Origin: a virus
Virus record (IMG/VR): IMGVR_UViG_3300039307_000389
Coordinates: 1 to 59,809 of that record
DNA length: 59,809 nucleotides
Reading direction: 5' to 3' (one strand)
Numbering within the stretch: the stretch's first letter is position 1; every line of letters begins with the position of its first letter. The translations under genes and the position numbers were made by a program. The notes below the pieces were generated by a model that searched no databases, had not been told where the DNA came from, and worked only from the letters and a program-made list of their open reading frames with translations. Of the stretch, positions 24,301-33,552 are shown one piece after another.

Positions 24301-24445
24301 CGGCAAAATCAGCCATATCGCGGAACACCCCGGACACCGTAAATCCGGTGTCCGAGGCTCCCCACAATGCCGCCGCAGCTCCGTAGTCATCGAAGCCTTG
24401 CAGGTGCATCGTGCGATGCGGCTGAAGTTTGTAGATTGGTTCCAT
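21374..24445 (-). CDS. Large tail tip protein with carbohydrate-active-like domains
   Basis: 1023 residues, directly downstream of the hub gene (stop and start adjoin). It is rich in beta segments, with two invariant-looking sandwich repeats (residues 180-330 with AGQINASDPNC and AGQINGVNWG) and a carbohydrate-binding-like segment (GVAPGQHTVVITLSG). The last 350 residues resemble a TIM-barrel glycosidase (FQANSS, PRLQFGEVGWWF, FEVLWPMDVND, FLIEGYQYPG). It probably forms the receptor-binding tail tip that cuts surface polysaccharide. Family assignment is by resemblance only. Confidence 0.7.
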   Translation of the reverse strand: MEPIYKLQPHRTMHLQGFDDYGAAAALWGASDTGFTVSGVFRDMADFAVLVLFQKDDPFGHPSFSYLPDGDLSGLVLDFDVTWQGIQSWESIKSAWTDWNVLAYRIAGLDYHDAKWFGTSGITVTCNTTGRTGASATYALNLSSPTTTDKVTLWYQNLSFSSPAISAGHTTTDQAMWWQGNAAYVHSVTIGSATYSCIEAALGSGDIANDIAGQINASDPNCTASTGGTYGNEIFITLKAGIAGPISVSSSDGSGADSLTGGTSAATILNSIAGQINGVNWGANGPVSLSASVSGNNLVVTAAPGADGNSVAFYQTDNNGGARLHFTASNWKLAGGSSDNVSWHVRIDFGALGWSNVDKVWWTIAPALPAGLVYAPTEWQLTVTNWAVTSSPASARALKVAGPGSVRIEEDSTWVTTSGYWEPAPGNDPVNGAFAFWSMGQAIRAASAGASVTIQTHCQSTHDIYVGTRLDTNCGIVTATLDGGSPVTLDAYYPQASTSQTRRLLFSGVAPGQHTVVITLSGSKNASSAGWYFYFDFLECAVKSEVPSPAATTTAVGVATDYDTDNTYKLSPERLLWNIQKLGLLGEIDHYCGVFWWKQSVASNASYPQCTVTFSGTWNNNDVCWLHIGASAVGKTVFAGQDSNTSIAQHFANFINAIFDGVWASASGPVLTIKSHSWGSVWQFHVYTALPGSNTGSGAATVAGDMQGGSYGVTWNIDPTQTPVLNRAFRDWNADFFGLLHANGMSAVSSFSQELVLPPDNPGGGAVWVQRFPDGTPVQTATGFSSLNSSQVAFSAGPQTYMGQAYAGVAALMAAAGLTPRLQFGEVGWWFQANSSGMAFRDADTLAARPTLYTFMTPNDDPIAHQADADFLRTRLYNYVAAIQAYVLSQFPSAVFEVLWPMDVNDPDTAQLLRYINLPSQWTARSGSGFDTFLIEGYQYPGINHNLDQALRCAKYPWSELTWDKSHCRYLMGLYYGTWPWLREFVNANRLGLPLIKLWAYDHLCLFGWPVPLPVTDDRSFIY

Positions 24446-27400
24446 TTAGGAGTAGATGAAGATCGACAGGTTTGAACCGGGGAACGTCGTCCCTACCCCA
24501 GTGATCCCAACCGACACGGCGGTATTGGCTGGAATCTGCGTTAGTGCGCTGATTTGATCCGGAGTCGCCACAACCGACGTATGCCCGGCCGGTATGGTCA
24601 AGGTCAACCACGCCACTCCGCCAACGTAGATTGTGAAAGTGACCCCCGCTCCGGTAGGCGCCGCGGTGACGTAGCCCTTCACGTCTCCCACCGTCACCGG
24701 GCCATTCAGGTACAGCGGTTGCGCCGCATTGGACTCGATGCCCAACGTCCCCTGAAGCTGGAACACCAGCCCGGCCACCTTGGAGAGCCCGTCGGCTCCG
24801 AAGATCCAATCCTCTCGGATCGGAGCGTCTCCATCCGGCGACTCGTTGCCGTTCAGGTCGATAGTGAACCCCGCGATCACGAGCGCTTCATCCACGAAGT
24901 TATTCGTGGGCATGTTGATGGTCATGACAGCCAATGGATTCCCGTTGTCAAGCGAGGTCGTGTCAACGGAGTACGGCCATGTCGGCTCCTCGATGATCCA
25001 CACGTCGCCGGGGTTGATTACCATCGGCAGATCCCACGTCACGGCAGTAGCCGTGTTCGACGTGATCTTTCGAGGAGGAATCCCGCGCGATGCGCCCTTA
25101 ATCACTCGAATAAGGTTGCCCACCTCCGCCCCCGGAGTCATGCCGTTGGGGTATACGTTGTTCTTGCATCCCGTGTCGGTAACCGAAGTCGGGTTAGCCG
25201 AATTGGACGCATCGGCGAGGAATCGAACGCAGTAGCAGTCTCCCGCCTCAACGATCCCGTTCGGATCGGGAGTGACCGTAACAGCCCCGGTACTCTGGTT
25301 CCAAGCCGTGATCGTCCCACTGAAATATGGGGTAGCGCCCTCCGGCCTTCCGATAATCGAGATGACGCGACCTACCGGCGTCCAGCCTGGATTCGTGGAC
25401 GGCGGAGGCGCTGCGAAGTACCCGCTCACCAGCGTATTCGCGGAAACGCTTTCGACTGTCCCGCCGATTACGCCCCCGTGGATTTCATGCTTGGCTTTCA
25501 GCCGAATCTTACTGACATACGGGGATGGAAGCGCCCAGGTGGACCGCACAATCGGACCACCGAAAGTGATCGATCCGGGGGTGTAGGTGTTGTTTGCCCC
25601 GGCCGTCAGAACTCCCGTCGCCTGCGCGCACACGAGGTCATCCTGAGTAGAGACGAACAGAACGTAGGATGCAAGCCCCGCGACCGCCGGCCAGGTGATG
25701 TTGTTCAGGGTGAAGGTGTCCGTCCCTGAACCCGATGTGCCGATGATGGCGATGCTCGACGGCGCCGAGGGAACCCCGTGCGAATCGATGGCGCACAGCG
25801 CTACCCGCAACGTCGCGTTCGCCGGCAGCGATCCGCCCGTAGCGGATTGCGAGATAGACCCGATCTTCGGGCCGCCCGCGCCCGTCGCGCTGAACTCATT
25901 GACGGGCAGCTTCCCGGTGGCCAGCAGGTTCGCCAGCATGGAGCCGTCCGCCATCTGCGCGTAGGACTGATTTGTATCGAAGGTCCACTCCCCTGGAAAC
26001 AGGGCATCGTTCGCCGCGGCCTGGATCTGGTACGGAGCCCACGCGGGCGAAAGAGGAATCTGATAGAACAGCGTAGGCATTGGCGCGGGGATTACATCCA
26101 CGGGCTTCGGGCCGACATCGAGGTCGTACATCGATGCCGTGACCGTCTGCGCCTGGACCTCCACGGACCAATCCTTTTTCAGCGTCCACTTCAGAATCCG
26201 AAAACAGCCGGTGATAATCTGAAACGAAAGCCCGGTCCCCGCCGGCGGGGCCGGAGAGGTCGTGATTGTCGAGCCGTCGCTTGCTACCGCGGTAATGGTT
26301 ACCTGAGTGCCGTTTATCAGGATCGCTTTGTTGATGAGTTCAGTGTCTCCCTGAGCGGTTCCAGCATAGGTCCAGGCGTCTCCACTGACCCTTGTAGCCG
26401 TGTTTCCCGACACGTTGCACGTTCCACGCGGGCCGGGCACCTCGGGGTGAGTCAAGGAAACGACCTGGCCGACCTCATTCGACAGGCCGAGTAGCGTGGT
26501 ATTCCATGCAGCCGCGCGAGCATTCCGCCATTCCATCGGCGTAACGCCGCCCACCTCCTCGCGGGTTCTTGTGGCCGCCCACCGCAGGCCTTGGCTAAGC
26601 GAGGAACAGCCAACCAAATGGAACTGGGATGTGAGCGGAGATCCGGCGCGCCCATAATAGGCGGCGTGGCTCTTGTCACAGTACTCCGCCGTGTTCGCCT
26701 GATATTGATAGGCAACGTCGGCGTAGGATACCACCGCATGTTCAAAGGCCGACTCGATGGGGGTGAGGCGGAGGCTTTGGAACAGGATGTTCCCGGTCGT
26801 GTAGGAGTCCACTGCGCTGGCGTTGATGCGGCAGCCGAGCTTCAATTTGCCGAACTCCCAGGCGTAGAAGCCCAGGCCGCAGTTGAGTACCTCGGTCAAC
26901 CAATCACGGAAAGGCTTCTGGCTCGCGATGCATCCCTGAAACTGGAACTGCGTTTCGGTCAGCGTCGAGGTCGTAGCCGTCACATACCCCGAACTTACGG
27001 CATCGCCGATGGATAGAAGGTTAAGGTTCCCATCCCCGTCGTAATACTGGAATGAGTAGCTTCCATCGGGATTGTAGTTGACTTGCGCGCCAGAGAGAGC
27101 CGATCCGGACGTGGTTAGCGAATACGAGGTGACGGTGGTTCCCCCAAGCACCGGAGGGACTTGCGCGGCGGCGATTTCCGCCGTCCCGCTCCCATCGCCC
27201 ACTACGAGGGACGATAAGACAAAGGCGGCGAGTTGTTGCGCCGAGGTCGGCCCCGTGCCCGTGGACGGATCGCCATACAATCCGAGCGCCCGGAGGAGCA
27301 TGTTCACGGAAACCCAGAAGGGGTTAATGAGGCCCTTGACGGCCGTCCGGTTGCCGCTCTGATCCCAAGTCCAGCCCCATAGCCCAAAGTCCACCGGGAC

Positions 27401-29026
27401 GGTCATCTTGTGCTGATCGGGAGTGCTGGGCTGAATGTTGCTCGGCTTGACGATGCGCATCTCGCACAGCGCCACGCCCGCCGCGTAATTGTTCGGCGCC
27501 CACACCTGTGGCGAGCCGGCCCCTAGCGAGAAGTAATCGTACGACGGGTTCGCCGGATCGTTGCCTATGGCCAACCGCAGGCCCATTCCCGGTTGAAACT
27601 TCGTGATGTTCAGGTTTCCGTTTACCTGGAATCCCTGCCACGTGAAGCCATCCACCATGGGAGCCACCACGTAGCGGTAGCCGTCCGCATTCTGGACGAT
27701 CATCGACGCCGTGAAGCCGCCCAACGGGCCAGCGCCCACAATTCCGAGCGAGTCCGCAAACGTCGATTCGTCGCGGTACGCGACCATCAGCGGGGTTGCC
27801 ATGAAGGCGTACAGCGGATTACCGCCGCTGTTGCACCAGATCTCCTGGAGAGTCATTCCCCAGATCGTTTCCGATATGATCGAGGTCGAGGTTACCGAGT
27901 TGCGTCCGAACCCCAGGAAACCCGTGGAGTCATCCTTGATGTAGACGCCCTGCGGGTCCGACTGCTGCCCTCCGAACCATCGCGACATCCCGTGAACCTG
28001 GCAACCGTTCGCGGATTCCAGGTAGTAATCGCAGGACGCCGGATCTCCGCCGGCGGCCGTGACCGCGGCTGCGCTCCGTCCCGACGTGGCCCACGGACAC
28101 CTAACTCCGTCGTTGTAGGTCTTCCAGCATTGCCGGCTAACCCGCCGTTCCGGGTACTGGTTCATTATCTGGAAGAAGCCGTCCGAGCAAGTTACCGGGA
28201 ACAGGGCCGTCCCGTCGCTCACGTAATTCTGAATGACGCCCTTCCATAGTTGAATAAGGATGCCGGAGTTGACGTGAAACAGACACAGGTCGATTTCCGC
28301 GTACTTCAGATCCGTGTCATTGGCGAGCTTCGCCATCACGCGATCCGCGTTGCCGAAAGTGAAGCGGACATTATCCGAAGATCCCTTGATGTCCTGAGAG
28401 ATCAGCACGTCCGAGCCCTGCTCGCCGATGCCGATTAGCCGCGGAACGTACAGTTGGCCGCCGACCGTGACTCGGCGATCCGACAGGTAGATATCCGGCA
28501 CCGCAGACTCACGCACGCGGATATGAATCAGCGGAATAACCTGCTGGACCTCGGAGGCTAGAGCTGAGGAGAGCGCGGTCGATGGGAACCGGACGCAAGT
28601 CGAGGTAATCGCATAGGTCGGCCCTGAAGCGGGAACCTCGATAAAGTTGAACCCCGTCTGACAGGCATTCACGAAGTACTGAACCGAGATCGGCGCGTAC
28701 TCCCACGTTACCGTCACGGGAGTTGTGGTTCCGTTTGGGTTAGGGGCATTGTAGGTGAACGATTTCCAGGCCCCTTGTATTCCCTCCCAGAACGCCATCA
28801 GGGAGTTTCGATCCGCCCTGCTGAGATGCTGCCGGCGGAAAGCGAACTTGCGCGGCCCTGTGCCCGCCAAGAACCGCTGCTCCTGCTTCGCGTCCAAACT
28901 TCCGAAGCGATGGATGATAACCGGGCGATCCTGGCTGAAGCCGTAGTTCTGATCGCCCGTGAGCGGAAATGTGAGTCCCGAACTGACCAAATCCGGAACT
29001 GGTATGCGGCCAATCGTATCGGACAT
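24446..29026 (-). CDS. Tail hub protein, fusion of minor tail and central hub domains
   Basis: 1526 residues. Residues 1-140 resemble the DUF2460-type minor tail protein coded just upstream. Residues about 150-400 have a DUF2163-like pattern with a cysteine set (RQCWKTYNDGVRC, ASCDYYLESANGC) as in lambda L-type proteins. Later parts match the central fibre or hub (EVGQVVSLTHPEVPG, and fibronectin-like segments in the last 500 residues). In lambda these are separate genes L, K, I and J. Here one long polypeptide seems to replace them. It would bind the tail tip between tape measure and fibre. Confidence 0.75.
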   Translation of the reverse strand: MSDTIGRIPVPDLVSSGLTFPLTGDQNYGFSQDRPVIIHRFGSLDAKQEQRFLAGTGPRKFAFRRQHLSRADRNSLMAFWEGIQGAWKSFTYNAPNPNGTTTPVTVTWEYAPISVQYFVNACQTGFNFIEVPASGPTYAITSTCVRFPSTALSSALASEVQQVIPLIHIRVRESAVPDIYLSDRRVTVGGQLYVPRLIGIGEQGSDVLISQDIKGSSDNVRFTFGNADRVMAKLANDTDLKYAEIDLCLFHVNSGILIQLWKGVIQNYVSDGTALFPVTCSDGFFQIMNQYPERRVSRQCWKTYNDGVRCPWATSGRSAAAVTAAGGDPASCDYYLESANGCQVHGMSRWFGGQQSDPQGVYIKDDSTGFLGFGRNSVTSTSIISETIWGMTLQEIWCNSGGNPLYAFMATPLMVAYRDESTFADSLGIVGAGPLGGFTASMIVQNADGYRYVVAPMVDGFTWQGFQVNGNLNITKFQPGMGLRLAIGNDPANPSYDYFSLGAGSPQVWAPNNYAAGVALCEMRIVKPSNIQPSTPDQHKMTVPVDFGLWGWTWDQSGNRTAVKGLINPFWVSVNMLLRALGLYGDPSTGTGPTSAQQLAAFVLSSLVVGDGSGTAEIAAAQVPPVLGGTTVTSYSLTTSGSALSGAQVNYNPDGSYSFQYYDGDGNLNLLSIGDAVSSGYVTATTSTLTETQFQFQGCIASQKPFRDWLTEVLNCGLGFYAWEFGKLKLGCRINASAVDSYTTGNILFQSLRLTPIESAFEHAVVSYADVAYQYQANTAEYCDKSHAAYYGRAGSPLTSQFHLVGCSSLSQGLRWAATRTREEVGGVTPMEWRNARAAAWNTTLLGLSNEVGQVVSLTHPEVPGPRGTCNVSGNTATRVSGDAWTYAGTAQGDTELINKAILINGTQVTITAVASDGSTITTSPAPPAGTGLSFQIITGCFRILKWTLKKDWSVEVQAQTVTASMYDLDVGPKPVDVIPAPMPTLFYQIPLSPAWAPYQIQAAANDALFPGEWTFDTNQSYAQMADGSMLANLLATGKLPVNEFSATGAGGPKIGSISQSATGGSLPANATLRVALCAIDSHGVPSAPSSIAIIGTSGSGTDTFTLNNITWPAVAGLASYVLFVSTQDDLVCAQATGVLTAGANNTYTPGSITFGGPIVRSTWALPSPYVSKIRLKAKHEIHGGVIGGTVESVSANTLVSGYFAAPPPSTNPGWTPVGRVISIIGRPEGATPYFSGTITAWNQSTGAVTVTPDPNGIVEAGDCYCVRFLADASNSANPTSVTDTGCKNNVYPNGMTPGAEVGNLIRVIKGASRGIPPRKITSNTATAVTWDLPMVINPGDVWIIEEPTWPYSVDTTSLDNGNPLAVMTINMPTNNFVDEALVIAGFTIDLNGNESPDGDAPIREDWIFGADGLSKVAGLVFQLQGTLGIESNAAQPLYLNGPVTVGDVKGYVTAAPTGAGVTFTIYVGGVAWLTLTIPAGHTSVVATPDQISALTQIPANTAVSVGITGVGTTFPGSNLSIFIYS

Positions 29027-29035
29027 AGGAGTGAG

Positions 29036-29428
29036 TTATGCGGCTTCGAGTAACTGCACCTGGGGAACGTCCGTCCTGGACAGTCCGGTATTCTGCGACC
29101 AACCGCCCTGAAATCGCACGGTGTACCTGCCCTGCGTAGCGTTTCCCGTAGGGTCGTAGGTTCCTTCGATCAGGTTGTAGAACAGAAATGGGACGGTCCC
29201 TCCCTGCTGACCGTCCCAGAACGTCTTGAGCGCCGCTACCAACGTTGCGTTCAAGCGTTGCGATAAGGTGAACGTCCGGCGCGATGTTTGCGCGAGTTGC
29301 GAGCGCTGGACCGCGCCGTCCTTGTATTCGTTCTGAAGCTGCGCAAACTCACGCGACTCGGAGAACGCCGTGCATAGGGCATACGGCATCACGCCGCTCG
29401 GAACGGCGCTTGCGATGTTAGCTGGCAT
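29036..29428 (-). CDS. Minor tail protein, DUF2460/lambda M-like
   Basis: 130 residues. SRRTFTLSQRLNATLVAALK and WDGQQGGTVPFLFYNLIEG resemble the small beta-barrel minor tail proteins that lie just after the tape measure, and the N-terminus of the following hub gene has a similar shape. Position and length fit the tail-tip complex. Confidence 0.7.
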   Translation of the reverse strand: MPANIASAVPSGVMPYALCTAFSESREFAQLQNEYKDGAVQRSQLAQTSRRTFTLSQRLNATLVAALKTFWDGQQGGTVPFLFYNLIEGTYDPTGNATQGRYTVRFQGGWSQNTGLSRTDVPQVQLLEAA

Positions 29429-32400
29429 TTACGACACCATCAATCCGGGAACCTGCATGTTGGCCGACTGCTGCGTGCGGTAGTAGCTCGAACCCTGCGC
29501 GGCCATCGACTGATCCGTAACGAACTCGGGAGTAATCGGCTGCCCGTTGATATTGAGCGCAAATGTCATCCCGGAACCGCCCGCGGTATTCGGACCGCCC
29601 GGCGTGGGATAATTCCCTCCGGAGAGGCCCCCCAACACCGGCAGGTTGCTTTGGAAGGTGTACGGAGTTCCGTTCACGTAGCTCGCCTGCTGATAGAGCC
29701 GTCCGCCCTGCTCCGCCAGGCTGCCCCCCACTGGAGTAGCTGCCGACAGGGGCATCTTCTGTCCGGTCCCTTGCGCGTAGAGTTCAAGCATCTTCCGCAC
29801 GTCGGGATCGCGGACAGCTACGCTTACGGTGTTCGCGTACTTCTGTTGAGCGATGCCTACTATCTGCTTCGCCATCGCCGTGTCGATATTCACCCCGTAG
29901 AGTTGCTTAACGAGGCGTTTGGCCTCATTCTCGGGAGACTCCACGCCGGCGAGCTTCTCCCCGATTCCGATCAGAGCGCCAATCCCTCCGCCGATGGCCG
30001 CTCCGAGCCAGCCGCCCTGCTGGAAGCCGATAGCGGCCCCTCCAGCGGTCCCCATGGCAATCCCGCCCCAAGTACCGCGGCTGGACCCAAGTAGGCCCTG
30101 CTGGGCAAGCATCGAGCCGCCGGCGAACAGCGCCGCCCCGGCCATGCCATTTACTCCGGTGATCTTGCCGTTTCCGGTCTGGACATCGCTTCCGTCTTCG
30201 TCCGTTCCGTAGGTGGGCGCGCCGTGCGTCAGACCTCCCCACTTGATGCTCTTGAAGTTCTTGAGCATCCCCGCCAGGCCGCCACCGCCGGACCCACTGG
30301 CGCCTCCGTTAGAGTTGCTCGGCAGGAACGGCGGAGTCGCCGCGCTGCCCTGTCCGCCACCGCCAAGGATCATGGAAAGCGGAGAGCCACCACCGGCCGA
30401 CGCCCCGCGAGAACTACCTCCGCCGAAGATCGCTGGAAGCGAGAAACCGCCCGCCCCTCCGCCCGCGATTGCCGGAGCGGAAATGGACGGAACCGAAAGG
30501 CCGCCGATCCCGGCCGGAGCCGCCACCGCCGGCGCACCCATACCTAGGCCGCCGGCGATGATCGCCGTCAGCGTAGCCAGCGCCATGGAGTTTTGAGCCG
30601 TCACGGTAGTATTCAAGTCGGTAGCGACCTTCATCGGGTCCTGCTTGCCACCGAACGCGCCCTTGAATAGCCCGGCGATACCCCCCTGCCCGTCCGCGCC
30701 AAAGATCACCGGCTTCAACACATTCGCTGTTATGTTGGACAAACCTTCCGTGATGGGCTTCAAGATCGCCGCATGAAGCGTGGAACTGAGTTGCTTCCCG
30801 AACTCCTGGGGTTTCGTCAGCAGCGTGTTCCACAGCCCGGCAGATTCCTTGGCAATTTCGTCAAACTGTTGCTTCTGGATTTCCACGGCCTTTAATACTC
30901 GGTCTTCGTGCGCATCGTCTATCTGGCGCTGTAATTCCCCCTCCGCCTTCAATGCGTCGATCTTGAGATTGTTAAGCACGGAATCCCGCTGGCGCCGTTC
31001 CTCCGGGGTGTTGCCCGGAAGAGTTCCGGCGTCCATGATCTGCCGATTGATCCGCGCGACGGCTTGATCGTGCTGTATCTGTGCCGCGGATACCCGTAGC
31101 TGCTCCACCGTAGCCGCTGTTCCCAACTGACCTCCAGGGGTCCTTAGTCCCGACGCCTCGGTAATTTTGATTTGCCGCTGGATCGCATCGCGATCATGGC
31201 GTTCTTGCTCGCCCGCCCTTGCATCATCCAGCTTCCGGGAGTTCTCGTAGTTCGCCTTCGCGGTCCTGTCCTCCTCATCGCGCTGCTGCTTCGCTAGATC
31301 AATCAACTCCACGCGGCGCTTGGTTTCCGCGTCGAGGGCGGCCAGGGCAAAGTTCTTAGTGGCTTCTATTCGGGCGCGCTCAATCTCACCCTGGGTAGCG
31401 TTCGCATCTCGAAGATCCTGAATGTGATGCTCCGCCAAGTCGGCTTGTGCTTGGGCGAGTTGCATGGCCGAGCGGTACTCGGCATCTATATCCTCCGCAC
31501 CGAACTGCGCTCCGGAGGCGCGCCGTTCAGCCTGAAAGACCGTCTGGCCGCCGCGAATCCTCGCCTCCGCCAGGGAATTATCAGCGCTGAACTGCGCATT
31601 CGCTGTTTGGCGATGTTCCTCCTTTTGGAAGCGCTCTACTTCCGCGTCTCGAATTTGCTTTGCGAGCGCGGCATTCACGGCGTTTAGTTGCAATTCCTCC
31701 CGCAGATGACGAAGGCGCTCATCGTACGCGGCGTTAATTTTGTCTAACCCGTTCAGTTCACCTTCCTGCGCTCTCGCCAATTCGCGGCGCAATTCCTCTG
31801 TGGTGTTCGCAGAAGCGCTTCCCAGCGCGTCGTGTTTCCCTGTAAGGGCCTGGTGTTCGGTACGCAGGCTCGCTAGGTCGGCCTGATCGTTGAGTTGGGT
31901 AGCAACGCCCTTCAGCATCGCCAGGCGCGCGGCGCGCTCCTGCGGGTTATCATCCTGCTGGAAGATCGTTCCCTTGCCGGCGGGTTGCGGGGTTTGGGCT
32001 TGCTTGATCCAGGCGTTAACCTGCTTCAGCGCGTTATCGCGCTCCTGCGCTATCGCCGCGCCCCAATCGTCCTGCGCTTTCTTTGCGGCATCTTTGGTCG
32101 TAGCCGCGTGAACGTTAGAGCTTCCCGTGTAGTTGATGTCGTTGAGCTTGGCCTGATACTTCTTGGCCCAGTCTTCTATGTCTCCCGTGCCCTGCACGCC
32201 CATGAACCAGTTAATGACGCCGCCGACGTGGTTTTCCTTTATGAGTTTCGCCAGGCTGTCGGCGTCTTTGTTGAGAGACTGCGCCAGTTCATCGGCGTTG
32301 ATCCGGGCATCGTTGAGCGCCTCCGCCAATAGGTTCTGGGGCTTATGCTCCAACTTGGCGATGCTGTTCTCCAAGTTGGTGTTCTCCCGGCTGAGTTCAT

Positions 32401-33079
32401 CGTTGACCTTCTGAGTCTCGATGTTCAGCGAGTTGAAGGCCATCTCGATCTTGTGCGGCTGTTCCCCGATCTGCTTGAACTGGTTGACAAGTTCGACCAC
32501 CTTTTTGACGGCCTGATCGATGATCTCCACCAGCCCTATGAGGGCGAATGCCCCAAAGGCCGCGCTCATCACAGGCCCGACACCGCTCAATTCCGCGAGG
32601 AAGCCGCGCAACGCACGCGGAACGTGGACACCGATCTCCTGGCCCATCAGGGCCAAGGAACCGCGAGCCATCTGGGAATCATCCGAGATTTTCTTCAGGC
32701 CGTCCGCGCCGCCCTTCAAAGACTCAGCGGCGATCAGCTTCTCGTACGATCTCGTAATCGCATCGACGGCGGACTGCTCCTTTTGCCACCGAGCTATCAA
32801 CTGATCGCGCTCGGCCACCAGGCGCTCCACGCCGGTCTTTCCCGCTATCTGCGCTTGGCGCTCCATGGACTGGAGAAGTCGGTCCAGGGACGTTTTGCTC
32901 CGGTCGCTGACTCGCACGACCGTTCCTCCCAGAACCTCCCATTCCTTGCCCGTGCGGTCCAGGACCGTCTTCACCTTCTGCTCGTGTCCATCGAGCGCGG
33001 TGTTCGCGCGATCTACCGCCGCGACTGCGGGCCGTTCATCGAGGTTTATTACCCCGTCGGCCATCATGTTGTTTCCCAT
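29429..33079 (-). CDS. Tail tape measure protein
   Basis: 1216 residues, the longest coiled-coil protein here. It begins with coiled coils (EKVKTVLDRTGKEWE region), has a hydrophobic segment near residue 170 (VMSAAFGAFALIGLVEIID), long helices to about residue 760, and then a glycine-rich hydrophobic part and C-terminal domain. Tape measures set tail length at about 0.15 nm per residue, so the tail should be near 180 nm. It follows the chaperone pair and a connector gene, as in other siphophages. Starts at ATG 33079 or the ATGATG four codons later. Confidence 0.9.
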   Translation of the reverse strand: MGNNMMADGVINLDERPAVAAVDRANTALDGHEQKVKTVLDRTGKEWEVLGGTVVRVSDRSKTSLDRLLQSMERQAQIAGKTGVERLVAERDQLIARWQKEQSAVDAITRSYEKLIAAESLKGGADGLKKISDDSQMARGSLALMGQEIGVHVPRALRGFLAELSGVGPVMSAAFGAFALIGLVEIIDQAVKKVVELVNQFKQIGEQPHKIEMAFNSLNIETQKVNDELSRENTNLENSIAKLEHKPQNLLAEALNDARINADELAQSLNKDADSLAKLIKENHVGGVINWFMGVQGTGDIEDWAKKYQAKLNDINYTGSSNVHAATTKDAAKKAQDDWGAAIAQERDNALKQVNAWIKQAQTPQPAGKGTIFQQDDNPQERAARLAMLKGVATQLNDQADLASLRTEHQALTGKHDALGSASANTTEELRRELARAQEGELNGLDKINAAYDERLRHLREELQLNAVNAALAKQIRDAEVERFQKEEHRQTANAQFSADNSLAEARIRGGQTVFQAERRASGAQFGAEDIDAEYRSAMQLAQAQADLAEHHIQDLRDANATQGEIERARIEATKNFALAALDAETKRRVELIDLAKQQRDEEDRTAKANYENSRKLDDARAGEQERHDRDAIQRQIKITEASGLRTPGGQLGTAATVEQLRVSAAQIQHDQAVARINRQIMDAGTLPGNTPEERRQRDSVLNNLKIDALKAEGELQRQIDDAHEDRVLKAVEIQKQQFDEIAKESAGLWNTLLTKPQEFGKQLSSTLHAAILKPITEGLSNITANVLKPVIFGADGQGGIAGLFKGAFGGKQDPMKVATDLNTTVTAQNSMALATLTAIIAGGLGMGAPAVAAPAGIGGLSVPSISAPAIAGGGAGGFSLPAIFGGGSSRGASAGGGSPLSMILGGGGQGSAATPPFLPSNSNGGASGSGGGGLAGMLKNFKSIKWGGLTHGAPTYGTDEDGSDVQTGNGKITGVNGMAGAALFAGGSMLAQQGLLGSSRGTWGGIAMGTAGGAAIGFQQGGWLGAAIGGGIGALIGIGEKLAGVESPENEAKRLVKQLYGVNIDTAMAKQIVGIAQQKYANTVSVAVRDPDVRKMLELYAQGTGQKMPLSAATPVGGSLAEQGGRLYQQASYVNGTPYTFQSNLPVLGGLSGGNYPTPGGPNTAGGSGMTFALNINGQPITPEFVTDQSMAAQGSSYYRTQQSANMQVPGLMVS

Positions 33080-33550
33080 TTACGCCGCGCTCCTGGAAAT
33101 TACAATTCGTTGCCCTGCGCTCGATTCCATGACGGTCGCGAGCTTTTTCCCCGCCACTATCTCTTCACCGACTATCCGGCCGATCTTCACCTGATCCTCC
33201 GGCGAGAACCAAAAAGCGGGATCTCGCGACTGGTTCATAGCTGCGATACGAGACGCCCGGGGATTGTCGAACCCGATGCGTACCCGGCTGGCCCTGGCAC
33301 TCACTACCCGCATCGCCCGCAGGGTGTTTCCGGTGAGATCGAGGTCGCGCACCGGAGGACGGCCCTTGGCTTTCTTGATGTAGAAATAGCGCTGGTAGCG
33401 CTTTCCCTTGGTGCTGAGAGCCTTGGCCGGAGCGTCGTTAACATTGACCGCCCGAGCGATGCGCGGTTTCACAACCTCGACAATTACGCGATTGCCGATC
33501 TTGGTCATTTGTTCAGCCGAGAAAGGACGGTACACAAAGCGAGCGCTCAT
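33080..33550 (-). CDS. Tail-associated morphogenesis protein
   Basis: 156 residues, basic. KRYQRYFYIKKAKGRPPVRD, LTGNTLRAMRV and AAMNQSRDPAFWFSPEDQVK resemble a family of phage morphogenesis proteins with conserved DLTGxxL and W-x-G-x-S-x-x-D. It lies between the tail chaperones and the tape measure rather than at the head-tail junction. Its start was set at ATG 33550, three bases after the stop of the preceding reading frame. Confidence 0.6.
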   Translation of the reverse strand: MSARFVYRPFSAEQMTKIGNRVIVEVVKPRIARAVNVNDAPAKALSTKGKRYQRYFYIKKAKGRPPVRDLDLTGNTLRAMRVVSARASRVRIGFDNPRASRIAAMNQSRDPAFWFSPEDQVKIGRIVGEEIVAGKKLATVMESSAGQRIVISRSAA

Positions 33551-33552
33551 AG

